Numbered from the stretch's first letter, positions 1-7,131 are shown. The stretch is 13,831 nucleotides of DNA from Chloroflexota bacterium (GCA_016219235.1 JACRBO010000169.1:1-13831); one strand, 5' to 3'. Made by a program: numbers and translations. Notes: generated from the letters alone by a model not told the origin.

Positions 1-14
1 CACCTTGTCACGTC

Positions 15-752
15 TCACAGATGATAGATCACTTTATCGCCCGTGGTCTTCTCACCCGTGATCGTGCGGATGACTTTCGCGGGGACGCCGCCGACGATCG
101 TGTGCGGTTCGACGTTCTTCGTGACAACTGCGCCCCCCGCAATCACTGCCCCTTTCCCGATGCGCACACCGTCCGTAATCACTACGCCCGATCCGATCCA
201 CACATCGTCCTCGATCACGACGCCTTCCGCCGTGATGCCTTGATCGACGAAAGGCACAGTCGGATCGTCGAAGACGTGATTGACGGAGACGATCTGCACG
301 AACGGCGAGGTGTACACCCGATCGCCGATCGTCACCCCGCCCTGCCCGCGAATGACGTTGTGTTCGCCGATGAGGCTGTTTTTGCCGATGGAAATGCCGC
401 TTTGCTTCATCCCGCGAAAGTTGTACACGTGCAAGATCGAGCCGTGCATCACCAGCGTATCGTCGCCGATCGTCACGCCGTTGGGGCAGGCGTGAATATA
501 GACATTCTGGTCTAGATAGACGCGTGCGCCCAATCGGATGTGGGAGGCAAACCGCAGGCGCACGTTGTTCTCGATCGCGGCCAGACCATCCATCTTCAGG
601 ATCAGTCGGTAAACGAAGCCGCGCAGCCCAATGCCAATGATGGTTGGAATCCAACCGAATAGGACCAACCAGAACTGTTCCCAGCAATAGCGCAACGGAT
701 TGGCGGCCTGCCGTCGGATATAGAGCGAAATCGTCTCAAGTGCTTTCATCAT
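15..752 (-). CDS. Hexapeptide-repeat (LbH) acyltransferase
   Basis: A 245-residue protein of the left-handed beta-helix O-acyltransferase family (WbbJ/CysE-like), which usually moves an acetyl group from acetyl-CoA to a sugar of a surface polysaccharide. Residues about 27-50 are hydrophobic ([16 protein letters not shown]) and may anchor it to the membrane. From about 75 onward there are hexapeptide turns ([45 protein letters not shown]), then the family ending VGGVPAKVI (220-228). His159 in SVNHVFDDP fits the catalytic His of galactoside and maltose acetyltransferases. It is complete, with a TGA stop at 15-17. Two ATGs are adjacent (752 and 749); an AAGGGGG ribosome site lies just upstream and is better spaced from the second. 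An extended -10 box at 772-780 would give a leader of only about 12 nt. The acceptor substrate cannot be told. Confidence 0.9.
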   Translation of the reverse strand: MMKALETISLYIRRQAANPLRYCWEQFWLVLFGWIPTIIGIGLRGFVYRLILKMDGLAAIENNVRLRFASHIRLGARVYLDQNVYIHACPNGVTIGDDTLVMHGSILHVYNFRGMKQSGISIGKNSLIGEHNVIRGQGGVTIGDRVYTSPFVQIVSVNHVFDDPTVPFVDQGITAEGVVIEDDVWIGSGVVITDGVRIGKGAVIAGGAVVTKNVEPHTIVGGVPAKVIRTITGEKTTGDKVIYHL

Positions 753-771
753 ACCCCCTTAATCGCGGCGG

Positions 772-780
772 ATTATACCA
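772..780 (-). promoter_or_regulatory. Extended -10 promoter for the acyltransferase gene
   Basis: On the minus strand this reads TGGTATAAT, a perfect TATAAT with the TG-N extension. Its ATG is about 20 nt downstream. It is one arm of a perfect 10-bp inverted repeat (GATTATACCA at 771-780, TGGTATAATC at 798-807), so the divergent gene has the mirror-image box. No convincing -35 is seen at 17 bp. Confidence 0.65.
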
Positions 781-797
781 GAGCCATGATCGCGCTA

Positions 798-806
798 TGG
801 TATAAT
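798..806 (+). promoter_or_regulatory. Extended -10 promoter for the ImmA/IrrE-like and aldehyde dehydrogenase genes
   Basis: TGGTATAAT on the plus strand, mirror image of the box at 772-780 with 17 nt between the arms. Transcription would start near 813. This argues against the TTG at 811 and for the ATG at 847 as the start of the next gene. The missing -35 consensus is compensated by the TG extension. Confidence 0.65.
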
Positions 807-846
807 CGATTTGCGCCAATCTTCACGGGCTTTCTGTAGGTCGCGC

Positions 847-1344
847 ATGCCCTCTAAATCGGACACTGACTCAACTGTATCCACTCCTCTCGATACCCGC
901 GCGCGTATCCACCAACTGACGCAGCGGTTGCTTGATCACTATCGCGTCACCCTGCCCCCGGTGCCGATCGACGAGATGCTGCGCCAACCCGTCTCGAATC
1001 TGTGGGACACCAATCCTGAGAAAGTCAGCTCAATTATCGGCCACGGTTTGTACCGCTACGCGCCGCGTTTGGCGGCGGCCCGCTTGCTCTATCGCTACAT
1101 CTCGGACAGCGCCGGGGCGCGCGCAGCCGGTTTCGATGCGCCCTGGCCGGCCGCCCGCCGCGAGGTCAAATACTTCGCGCGCTGCCTGCTGATGCCCGAA
1201 GACTGGATCCGCGCGCTGCCCGAAGCTGATCGGACGCCCGACGTGATCAGCGAGAAGTTCCAGGTCACGTCGTTCGACGCCCTCATTCGTCTGGCGGAAC
1301 TCGGCTTGCCCGTTCCCGATGGAGCACACATCGACCCGGACTAA
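847..1344 (+). CDS. ImmA/IrrE (DUF955)-like protein without the HExxH zinc motif
   Basis: 165 residues from ATG 847; a TTG at 811 in the same frame lies at or before the predicted transcription start. The C-terminal half matches the ImmA/IrrE metallopeptidase fold: E106 and F110 in REVKYFARCLLMP (the family's ExxANxFAAxLLMP), then ISEKFQVTSFDALIRLAELGLP (134-155; family: F-VS--AL--RL--LGL). The usual RFTLAHELGH segment is represented by RLAAARLLYRYI (74-85): both zinc histidines are replaced by Arg (79, 83) and the catalytic Glu by Leu (80). It should therefore lack protease activity and may act as a structural or regulatory descendant. There is no helix-turn-helix domain and no Xre-type partner beside it. 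The stop is 17 bp before the aldehyde dehydrogenase ATG, so the two are probably co-transcribed. The family call rests on the C-terminal pattern. Confidence 0.7.
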   Translation: MPSKSDTDSTVSTPLDTRARIHQLTQRLLDHYRVTLPPVPIDEMLRQPVSNLWDTNPEKVSSIIGHGLYRYAPRLAAARLLYRYISDSAGARAAGFDAPWPAARREVKYFARCLLMPEDWIRALPEADRTPDVISEKFQVTSFDALIRLAELGLPVPDGAHIDPD

Positions 1345-1361
1345 CCAGGGAGGCTCTGAGT

Positions 1362-2888
1362 ATGTCTGACACTGCGCCTGTTTGGAATCTGTACATCAAC
1401 GGTCAGTGGCGCGCCCCGCGCAACGAGCAACACGACCCCGCTTATGATCCGTCCAATGGAGTCGTGCTCGCGCACGTTGCCAGAGCCGATGTCGAAGATA
1501 CCCGTGACGCGATCAAGGCGGCCCGCAACGCTTTCGATAACGGCCCGTGGGCGACCATGTCGCCCGGCGAACGCTCGCGCATCCTGCACAAAATAGTCGA
1601 CGCGCTGGAAGAACGCCAGGCCGAAATCGCCGACCTGGAAATGATGAACGGCGGCTGCACGTGGCGCAAAGCCAACCTCATGGATATTCCCGTGGGTTTG
1701 CTGCACTTCCGCCACTTTGCCAAACTGGCTACGGCTGAGCCGCTGGAACCCGTGCCGCAGATTACATTTCCCACGTTGAGTTACAACTTCGTGCGCCGCG
1801 AACCGATCGGCGTGTGCGGCCAGATCATCCCGTGGAATTTTCCCTTCCTCATGGCCGTGTGGAAGATGGCGCCCGCGTTGGCGGCCGGCAACTGCGTGAT
1901 TCTCAAGCCCGCCAGCTATACGCCGTTGAGCGCGCTGAAGATGATAGAGATCATCCACGAGACCGGCCTGCTGCCGCCCGGCGTGCTCAACCTGATCACC
2001 GGCCCCGGCGGCGTAGTCGGCCCGGAGCTGTGCGTTAGCCCGCTGGTCGATAAGATCGCCTTCACCGGCAGCACCGAAGTCGGCCGTCAAGTCATGATTC
2101 AAGCGGCCAGCACCATCAAGAAGGTCACGCTCGAGCTCGGCGGCAAAAGCCCCAACATCATCCTCGACGACGCAGAACTGGACATTGCCATCGACGGCAG
2201 CCTGTGGGCGACGTTCATGCACAACGGGCAAGCGTGCGAAAGCGGCACGCGCCTCTTCGTGCCGGACAGCATCTACGACAAGTTTATGGAGCGGCTGATC
2301 GATCGCGCCAGCAAGATCAAAGTGGGTTTGCCCGGTGACGGCGCGACCGATCTCGGCCCGCTAATCAGTGCGGGACAGTTGAAGTCTGTGGAGAACTACA
2401 TTCAGATCGGATTGGACGAAGGCGCGACGCCGGCGCTCCTGGGCCACCGCCCGACTGATCCCGAACTCGCCAACGGCCACTACTTGACCCCGACGATCTT
2501 CACCGATGTCCGCAATGACATGCGCATCGCGCAGGAAGAAATCTTCGGGCCGGTGCTGGCCGTGATCAAGTACGACAGTCTGGAAGACGCGATCCGGCAA
2601 GCCAACGACACGATCTACGGCCTGGCCGCCGGCGTGTGGAGCGCCAACCTGGAGCGTGCCATCAGCGTCGCCAACAAGCTGCGCGCGGGCACGGTCTGGA
2701 TCAACGACTATCATCTCATCAATGCGGAAGCGCCCTTCGGCGGCTACAAGCAGAGCGGCATCGGCCGCGAGTTGGGCACGTGGGGCCTGCACGCCTACAC
2801 CGAGATCAAGCACATCCACGCGGACTTGAGCCGTACCCGCCAGGCCCGCTTCTGGTACGACATTCTGGTGCCGACGATCGAAGAGTGA
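1362..2888 (+). CDS. NAD(P)-dependent aldehyde dehydrogenase
   Basis: A full-length (508 residues) cytosolic aldehyde dehydrogenase that oxidises an aldehyde to its acid with NAD(P)+. The signatures are intact: Asn159 in PWNFP, Lys182 in LKPAS, the nucleotide-binding FTGSTEVG (234-241), general base Glu258 in LELGGKSPN, catalytic Cys292 in NGQACESGTR, EEIFGPVLA (392-400), and the C-terminal FGGYKQSGIGRE (459-470). It belongs to the broad betaine/benzaldehyde/retinal-type superfamily; the substrate cannot be read from the sequence. A strong AGGGAGG ribosome site sits about 8 nt before ATG 1362. It follows the ImmA/IrrE-like gene by 17 bp and probably shares its promoter. Its TGA stop is the first three bases of a heptamer array. 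Confidence 0.95.
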   Translation: MSDTAPVWNLYINGQWRAPRNEQHDPAYDPSNGVVLAHVARADVEDTRDAIKAARNAFDNGPWATMSPGERSRILHKIVDALEERQAEIADLEMMNGGCTWRKANLMDIPVGLLHFRHFAKLATAEPLEPVPQITFPTLSYNFVRREPIGVCGQIIPWNFPFLMAVWKMAPALAAGNCVILKPASYTPLSALKMIEIIHETGLLPPGVLNLITGPGGVVGPELCVSPLVDKIAFTGSTEVGRQVMIQAASTIKKVTLELGGKSPNIILDDAELDIAIDGSLWATFMHNGQACESGTRLFVPDSIYDKFMERLIDRASKIKVGLPGDGATDLGPLISAGQLKSVENYIQIGLDEGATPALLGHRPTDPELANGHYLTPTIFTDVRNDMRIAQEEIFGPVLAVIKYDSLEDAIRQANDTIYGLAAGVWSANLERAISVANKLRAGTVWINDYHLINAEAPFGGYKQSGIGRELGTWGLHAYTEIKHIHADLSRTRQARFWYDILVPTIEE

Positions 2889-2908
2889 CGAGTAACGAGT
2901 GACGAGTG
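2886..2908 (+). repeat. Heptamer repeat family A at the aldehyde dehydrogenase stop
   Basis: Three exact 7-bp units, TGACGAG (2886), TAACGAG (2893) and TGACGAG (2900), then TG. The first unit supplies the gene's TGA stop. Successive units shift by one frame, so TGA, TAA and TGA close all three plus-strand frames within 17 bp. Confidence 0.9.
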
Positions 2909-2947
2909 AAACGTGGTGCGTGATCAAAAATTACGCACCACGTTTTT
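2909..2947 (+). terminator. Probable Rho-independent terminator built from repeat family B
   Basis: AAACGTGGTGCGT (2909-2921) pairs perfectly with ACGCACCACGTTT (2933-2945) around an A-rich loop. The run TTTTT (2943-2947) follows, partly used in the stem. It would end the 847-2888 transcript before glmS. The stem sequence is the family B repeat also found at 4826 and 9662, so terminator function is inferred from shape only. Confidence 0.6.
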
Positions 2948-2968
2948 ACGCAGCACGCATTACGGATT
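2948..2968 (+). repeat. Degenerate family B heptamers
   Basis: Three 7-bp units, ACGCAGC, ACGCATT and ACGGATT, directly follow the hairpin. With 2886-2947 they fill most of the 149-bp gap between the aldehyde dehydrogenase and glmS genes. Confidence 0.6.
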
Positions 2969-2987
2969 AGTCGCCGCGTTTTCAGGC

Positions 2988-2993
2988 TATAAT
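2988..2993 (+). promoter_or_regulatory. Possible -10 box for glmS
   Basis: A perfect TATAAT, 44 nt before the glmS ATG, located just after the repeats. It has neither a TG extension nor a clear -35. It is supported mainly by the preceding terminator, which would require a new promoter here. Confidence 0.4.
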
Positions 2994-3037
2994 TACCGCC
3001 CTGATTCATTTCATCTTCGCAACAACGAAAGGCTCGC

Positions 3038-4828
3038 ATGTGCGGCATCTTTGGCATCATTACTCAAACTGAACAGGCGCTCGGCCCGATCTTGATCGAC
3101 GCGGCGCGGCGGCTGTCGTATCGCGGTTACGATTCCGTTGGCTGTGCCACGCTCGATTCAAACGGCGTGATCGATCTGCGCAAGGACGTGGGCAAGGTCG
3201 ATGCCGTGGCCGCCCGATTGGACTTCGCGGTGATGACGGGTCTGCGCGGCCTGGTGCAGCTGCGCTGGGCCACGTTCGGTGTGCCGTCGCAGGTCAACGC
3301 GCAGCCGCATCTCGATTCGGCGGGTGGCATGGTGGGCGCGCACAACGGCAACGTCGTCAACAACGTCGAGCTGCGCCAGCAGTTCGAGGCCGAAGGCCTG
3401 ACGGTGCGCTCGACGAACGACGGCGAATCGTGCGTGCACGCCGTGGAGCGGCACCTGCTGAACGGTCACGATATGATCGAAGCGATTCGCCGCGCCTACG
3501 ATGACCTCGAAGGCGATTATGCCTTCGTCATCGGGCGCGCGCACGAAGATAAACTGTATGCCATCAAGAAAGGGTCGGGGTTGGTAGCGGGCCTGGCCGA
3601 TGGCGCGGCGTGCGTCTCGTCGGACTTGCCGTCGATCCTGCCGCTGACCAATCGCATCGTGCGCATCAACGATGGTGAGATCGTCATCCTGTACCCCGAT
3701 CGCGTTGACCTGGTGCGCGTGAGTGATGGCGTGGTAATCGAACGCGAGCCGGAAACGATCATCGAAAGCATGGCCGCCGCGCAAAAAGGCGGCTACGATC
3801 ACTTCATGCTGAAAGAGATTCACGAGCAGCCGCAAGTGGCGAGTGAACTCTTACATTTGCTCAACGCCTCGCCGCTGGTCGCGCCGTTTCTCGATCGACT
3901 GGCAAAGGCCCGCCACTTGTATTTGATCGGCTGCGGCACCAGTTATCACGCCTGTTTATTGGGCGCGGTGTATCTGGCCCAACTGGCGGGTCGGCCCGCG
4001 ATTCCCGTCCTCGCGCCACAATTCATGCCACAGTATCTACCGACGGTTGGCCCGGACGATGTGGGCATCTTCGTCAGCCAGAGCGGCGAAACCAAGGATG
4101 TGCTGAATGCGCTGTACGCGGCGCAGCAGCGCGGCATGACGGCGTTGAGCCTGGTCAACGTGATCGGCTCAACGCTGATGCAAGCGAGCGAGATCGCGCT
4201 GCCGATGGCGTGCGGCTCCGAGATCCGCGTGCCCGCGACGAAGACGTTCACCAATCAGGTCATCGCGTTCTTGTATCTGGCGCTGCGATTGGGCAAACAC
4301 CCCACCGCTGATCTGGCACGCTTGCCGGCGCTCATTCAACAGACCCTTGACGCCGTCGAACCGCAAGTGAAAGCCATCGCGCCCGCGCTTGCGCCGTGGG
4401 ATGATCTGTATTGTCTGGGCTATGGCGCAACGTACCCCATCGCTCTGGAAGGCGCATTGAAGCTGAAGGAAATCACGTACGCGCATTGCGAGGGCATGTT
4501 GTCCACCGAGTTCAAGCATGGACCATTATCCGCTGTGCGCGAGCAGTATCCGGTGATCTTTGTCAGCGGACCGGACGATGTGCCCCTGTTGGTCAGCGGC
4601 ATCAACGAAACGTCGTGTCGCGGCGGGCGCACCATTGCGATCGGCGAAGAAGATGATCGCCTGCGCGCCAACGCCCGCGATCTGATCGTGCTGCCACCCA
4701 GCGGCCCGCTGCTCAGCCCGATCCTATCGGTGCTGCCGCTGCAACTGTTGTCGTATCAACTCAGCGTCGCGCGCGGCTACGATCCCGATTTCCCGCGCAA
4801 CCTTAGCAAGACGCTGACGGTGGATTGA
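3038..4828 (+). CDS. glmS: Glutamine--fructose-6-phosphate aminotransferase (isomerizing), variant type
   Basis: 596 residues, the usual GlmS length. It makes glucosamine-6-phosphate from fructose-6-phosphate and glutamine, the first step to UDP-GlcNAc. The N-terminal glutaminase domain has nucleophile Cys2 (MCGIFGI), YRGYDS (28-33), R76-W77, HNGN (102-105) and D128. The two SIS sugar domains have GCGTSYHAC (298-306), SQSGETKD (347-354), SEIRVPATKTFTNQ (394-407), KHGPL (493-497) and the C-terminal Lys591 in RNLSKTLTVD. The normally conserved HTRWATHG reads QLRWATFG (74-81) and NAHPH reads NAQPH (87-91), so several active-site-region histidines are lost while the glutamine-contacting R, W, N, G and D stay. 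This may be a lineage subtype. Ribosome site GAAAGG lies 5 nt before ATG. Its TGA stop overlaps a family B repeat, with the nnr ATG 15 nt beyond. Confidence 0.9.
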   Translation: MCGIFGIITQTEQALGPILIDAARRLSYRGYDSVGCATLDSNGVIDLRKDVGKVDAVAARLDFAVMTGLRGLVQLRWATFGVPSQVNAQPHLDSAGGMVGAHNGNVVNNVELRQQFEAEGLTVRSTNDGESCVHAVERHLLNGHDMIEAIRRAYDDLEGDYAFVIGRAHEDKLYAIKKGSGLVAGLADGAACVSSDLPSILPLTNRIVRINDGEIVILYPDRVDLVRVSDGVVIEREPETIIESMAAAQKGGYDHFMLKEIHEQPQVASELLHLLNASPLVAPFLDRLAKARHLYLIGCGTSYHACLLGAVYLAQLAGRPAIPVLAPQFMPQYLPTVGPDDVGIFVSQSGETKDVLNALYAAQQRGMTALSLVNVIGSTLMQASEIALPMACGSEIRVPATKTFTNQVIAFLYLALRLGKHPTADLARLPALIQQTLDAVEPQVKAIAPALAPWDDLYCLGYGATYPIALEGALKLKEITYAHCEGMLSTEFKHGPLSAVREQYPVIFVSGPDDVPLLVSGINETSCRGGRTIAIGEEDDRLRANARDLIVLPPSGPLLSPILSVLPLQLLSYQLSVARGYDPDFPRNLSKTLTVD

Positions 4829-4839
4829 ACGTGGTGCGT
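4826..4839 (+). repeat. Family B repeat at the glmS stop
   Basis: TGAACGTGGTGCGT begins at the glmS TGA stop and ends 3 nt before the nnr ATG. The identical 14-mer begins at the cysteine desulfurase stop (9691 downward, minus strand). Confidence 0.8.
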
Positions 4840-4842
4840 GTT

Positions 4843-6528
4843 ATGAAACTCGTCACCGTCGACCAAATGCGCCGCATCGAAGCGGCGTCCGATGCGCAGG
4901 GGCACAGCTACGCCGCGCTGATGGAACGCGCAGGCGGTGCGGTGGCGCGCGTCGTGCTGGCGCAATTGGGTAAGCGGTCAATCGGTCAATTGGTTAATCA
5001 GTCAACCGGTCAACCGGTCAACCAGTTACCAGTTGACCAATTACCGATCGACCGGTTACCAGTTGACCAGTTACCGATCAACCAATCACCTCGTATCTTC
5101 GTCCTCGCCGGTCCCGGCAACAATGGCGGCGATGGTCTGGTAGCCGCACGGCACTTGCACGACGCAGGCGCGGAAGTCGGCGTGTATCTATTGAGGCAGC
5201 GCGAAGACGATCATATTGCCGCGCTGCGCCAACGTGGTGTCTTTATGGCGAATCTGGTCGATGATCGCGGCCTGCGCATTTTGCGGCTATGGTTGAGCAA
5301 CTGCGACGTAGTCGTCGATGCGCTGCTGGGCACGGGCGCGAGCCGCCCCATCGCCGGCGATCTGGCAAAATTGCTGACGGCTGTTTCAAGTGCAGTGGCT
5401 GAACGCAGAAACGCTGCACCTGATTTGATCAATCTCGCTCTGCCCACACCGCCCAATCACGCGCCACTCATCGTCGCCGTGGACGGGCCGACTGGCCTGA
5501 ATTACGACACGGGCGAACTCGATCCGCTAACCGTCCCCGCCGATGTAAGCGTGACGTTTGCCTATCCCAAGATCGGGCATACGCGCTTTCCGGGTGCGGG
5601 CGCGTGTGGAGAGTTGATCGTGGCTGACATCGGCACGGATCCGAAGTTGGCGGATGACGTCGCGGCTGAAATTGCTGATCCCGCGTTGGTTCGAGCGTTG
5701 TTGCCGAAGCGACCGGCCAATGCGCACAAGGGCACCTTTGGCAAAACGTTGATCGTCTCAGGCTCAACACTGTACACGGGCGCGCCCATTCTCGCGGCGA
5801 CAGCAGCCTATCGCGCCGGCGCAGGCCTGGTGACGCTGGCTATTCCGCAATCGATCCACGCCATCATGGCGGGCAAGATCGACGAGGCGACCTTCAGGCC
5901 ATTGCCGGATCAATCGGGTGTGTTGAGCGCCGCAGCCGCGGCTGAAGTGAGTGAGTTGATCGAGACGTATGATGTCGCATTGATCGGGCCGGGGCTGACT
6001 CAAGATGCGCAGGCATTTGTCGAAGCGATTTTAGCCTTGAAAACCAGTACACGGCTGGTGCTGGACGCCGATGCGTTGAACTGTCTCGCGCAGATTGATC
6101 AGTGGTGGACTCGCGTCAATGGCCCGGCGATTCTGACGCCGCATCCCGGCGAAATGTCGCGGCTGACGAAGTTGAGCCTGAAAGCGATAGAGGCCGATCG
6201 GATGGGTGTGGCGATCGAGTATGCGAAGACCTGGGGAAGCGTCGTTGTGCTGAAGGGCGCGTTTACGGTCATCGCCGCGCCCGACGGTCGATCGATCTTG
6301 ATGCCGTTTGCGAATCCGGCATTGGCGATGGCGGGCAGCGGCGATGTGCTGGCGGGCACGATCGCGGCGATGGTGTCGCAAGGCTTGCCGCCGTTTGAAG
6401 CCGCGCTGTGCGGCGCATACCTGCATGGCGTTGCTGGAGAATTAGCTCGACGCGAAATTGGATCGGCGGGTGTGCTGGCGGGCGATCTGCTGGATCGTCT
6501 ACCGCAAGCCTTGACAGCGTTGCATTAA
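4843..6528 (+). CDS. nnr: Bifunctional NAD(P)H-hydrate epimerase / ADP-dependent dehydratase
   Basis: 561 residues from ATG 4843 (a TTG at 4825 would overlap the glmS stop and read through the repeat). It repairs hydrated NADH and NADPH: the N-terminal YjeF_N domain epimerises the R and S hydrates and the C-terminal ribokinase-like domain dehydrates the S form using ADP. Epimerase marks: MERAGGAVA (27-35), GPGNNGGDG (90-98), DALLGTG (159-165), VDGPTGLNYDTG (213-224). Dehydratase marks: AHKGTFGKTLIVSGS (294-308), LDADALN (407-413), TPHPGEM (432-438), NPALAMAGSGDVLAG (491-505). Residues 45-82 are encoded by a family D repeat, in frame, between helix 1 and the first core strand, where homologues need only a few residues. 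A second stretch (about 183-208) also looks longer than usual. Both domains otherwise appear intact. Confidence 0.92.
   Translation: MKLVTVDQMRRIEAASDAQGHSYAALMERAGGAVARVVLAQLGKRSIGQLVNQSTGQPVNQLPVDQLPIDRLPVDQLPINQSPRIFVLAGPGNNGGDGLVAARHLHDAGAEVGVYLLRQREDDHIAALRQRGVFMANLVDDRGLRILRLWLSNCDVVVDALLGTGASRPIAGDLAKLLTAVSSAVAERRNAAPDLINLALPTPPNHAPLIVAVDGPTGLNYDTGELDPLTVPADVSVTFAYPKIGHTRFPGAGACGELIVADIGTDPKLADDVAAEIADPALVRALLPKRPANAHKGTFGKTLIVSGSTLYTGAPILAATAAYRAGAGLVTLAIPQSIHAIMAGKIDEATFRPLPDQSGVLSAAAAAEVSELIETYDVALIGPGLTQDAQAFVEAILALKTSTRLVLDADALNCLAQIDQWWTRVNGPAILTPHPGEMSRLTKLSLKAIEADRMGVAIEYAKTWGSVVVLKGAFTVIAAPDGRSILMPFANPALAMAGSGDVLAGTIAAMVSQGLPPFEAALCGAYLHGVAGELARREIGSAGVLAGDLLDRLPQALTALH
4975..5088 (+). 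repeat. Family D repeat inside nnr, coding for 38 residues
   Basis: 114 bp (exactly 38 codons) of GGTCAAT/GGTCAACC-type units followed by their complement-type units (TTACCAGTTGACC, TTACCGATCGACC). The second half has a 15-bp period and encodes the pentapeptides QLPVD, QLPID, RLPVD and QLPIN. The switch of orientation gives an imperfect inverted repeat. The same sequence family fills the intergenic space at 13054-13256. Confidence 0.9.
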
Positions 6529-6560
6529 CAGCGAATTCCAGTTCGATTTTCGGTTTCGTC

Positions 6561-6592
6561 GCTCCCGCTGGATTGCCAAATCCAGCAGGAGC
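6561..6592. other. Strong hairpin after nnr
   Basis: GCTCC-C-GCTGGATT (6561-6574) pairs with AATCCAGC-A-GGAGC (6579-6592): 13 pairs, one C/A mismatch, loop GCCA. No T-tract follows, so it is not a standard terminator. It may stabilise the nnr transcript end or be a remnant of one. Confidence 0.55.
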
Positions 6593-6628
6593 AGACCCGT
6601 AACCCAACCTGGAAGCCGCACTAAAACA

Positions 6629-6658
6629 AAAAGACTCTGGTTGTCGCCAGAGTCTTTT
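6629..6658. terminator. Bidirectional Rho-independent terminator between convergent genes
   Basis: A perfect 12-bp stem, AAAAGACTCTGG (6629-6640) with CCAGAGTCTTTT (6647-6658), and a 6-nt loop TTGTCG. The A-run and T-run at its two ends serve both strands: it ends nnr on the plus strand and the YtxH gene on the minus strand. Confidence 0.9.
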
Positions 6659-6675
6659 GCTCACAATACGGTGCT

Positions 6676-7095
6676 TTACGCGGCCGGAGCTTCGCCATTG
6701 GGGGACGGCGGCAGCGGAATTTCAATGTCCACGTCGGCTTCGGGCTGAGGCGCGCTCTTGCGAGCCTCGTCAATGGCCGAGGTGATGCGGGTCTTCTGTT
6801 CCTCCAGAATCACGCGGCTGCGCTCCTGCAATTCCTCGGCCCGCTTGCGCGCCTCTTCGGCGGCTTTTTCGGCGCGGGTCTTCACATCGCCGGACATCTC
6901 TTCGGCGCGTTTGCGCGCTTCTTCCAGTTTCGATTCCGTCTTGCCGCGCAGTTCCAGACCGCGATCGACGATCTGCTTGCGCGTGTCCGTGCCCGATGAC
7001 GGCGCCATGATCATGGCGACCGCCGCGCCGACCAACCCGCCCAAAATGAAGCCGGCCAGAAATGCGCCGGTCTCGCCGTTGTTTTGTTCGCTCAT
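6676..7095 (-). CDS. YtxH-domain membrane-anchored coiled-coil protein
   Basis: 139 residues. Residues 11-31 (AFLAGFILGGLVGAAVAMIMA) followed by PSSGTDTRKQI give the YtxH pattern: one small-residue-rich membrane helix, then AP-SG--TR. Residues about 42-114 are a charged helix rich in E, R, K and A (EEARKRAEEM, EEARKRAEELQERS), likely a coiled coil. The tail is Pro- and acid-rich. The family role is poorly known; members are often stress-related envelope proteins. Ribosome site AAGGAG lies 9 nt before ATG 7095. It follows the two-helix membrane protein gene by 36 bp on the same strand and probably shares its promoter; the terminator at 6629-6658 ends the pair. Confidence 0.85.
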   Translation of the reverse strand: MSEQNNGETGAFLAGFILGGLVGAAVAMIMAPSSGTDTRKQIVDRGLELRGKTESKLEEARKRAEEMSGDVKTRAEKAAEEARKRAEELQERSRVILEEQKTRITSAIDEARKSAPQPEADVDIEIPLPPSPNGEAPAA

Positions 7096-7131
7096 GGGTT
7101 GTTGCTCCTTTTGAACTTGCGCTCTGCGCGA

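Noticed and set aside
811..846. N-terminal extension of the ImmA/IrrE-like protein from TTG
   Set aside because: Starts within a few bases of the -10 box, before or at the transcription start; the ATG at 847 has a plausible site.
847..1344. Toxin-antitoxin or phage-repressor module with ImmA/IrrE
   Set aside because: No helix-turn-helix partner, no small toxin gene beside it, and the protease motif is lost.
1341..2231. 296-codon open frame on the minus strand
   Set aside because: Antisense shadow of the aldehyde dehydrogenase gene; no recognisable domain or ribosome site.
2889..3037. glmS ribozyme/riboswitch before glmS
   Set aside because: The 149-bp leader region is mostly heptamer repeats and a terminator hairpin; I see no glmS ribozyme core, and that ribozyme is mainly known from Firmicutes.
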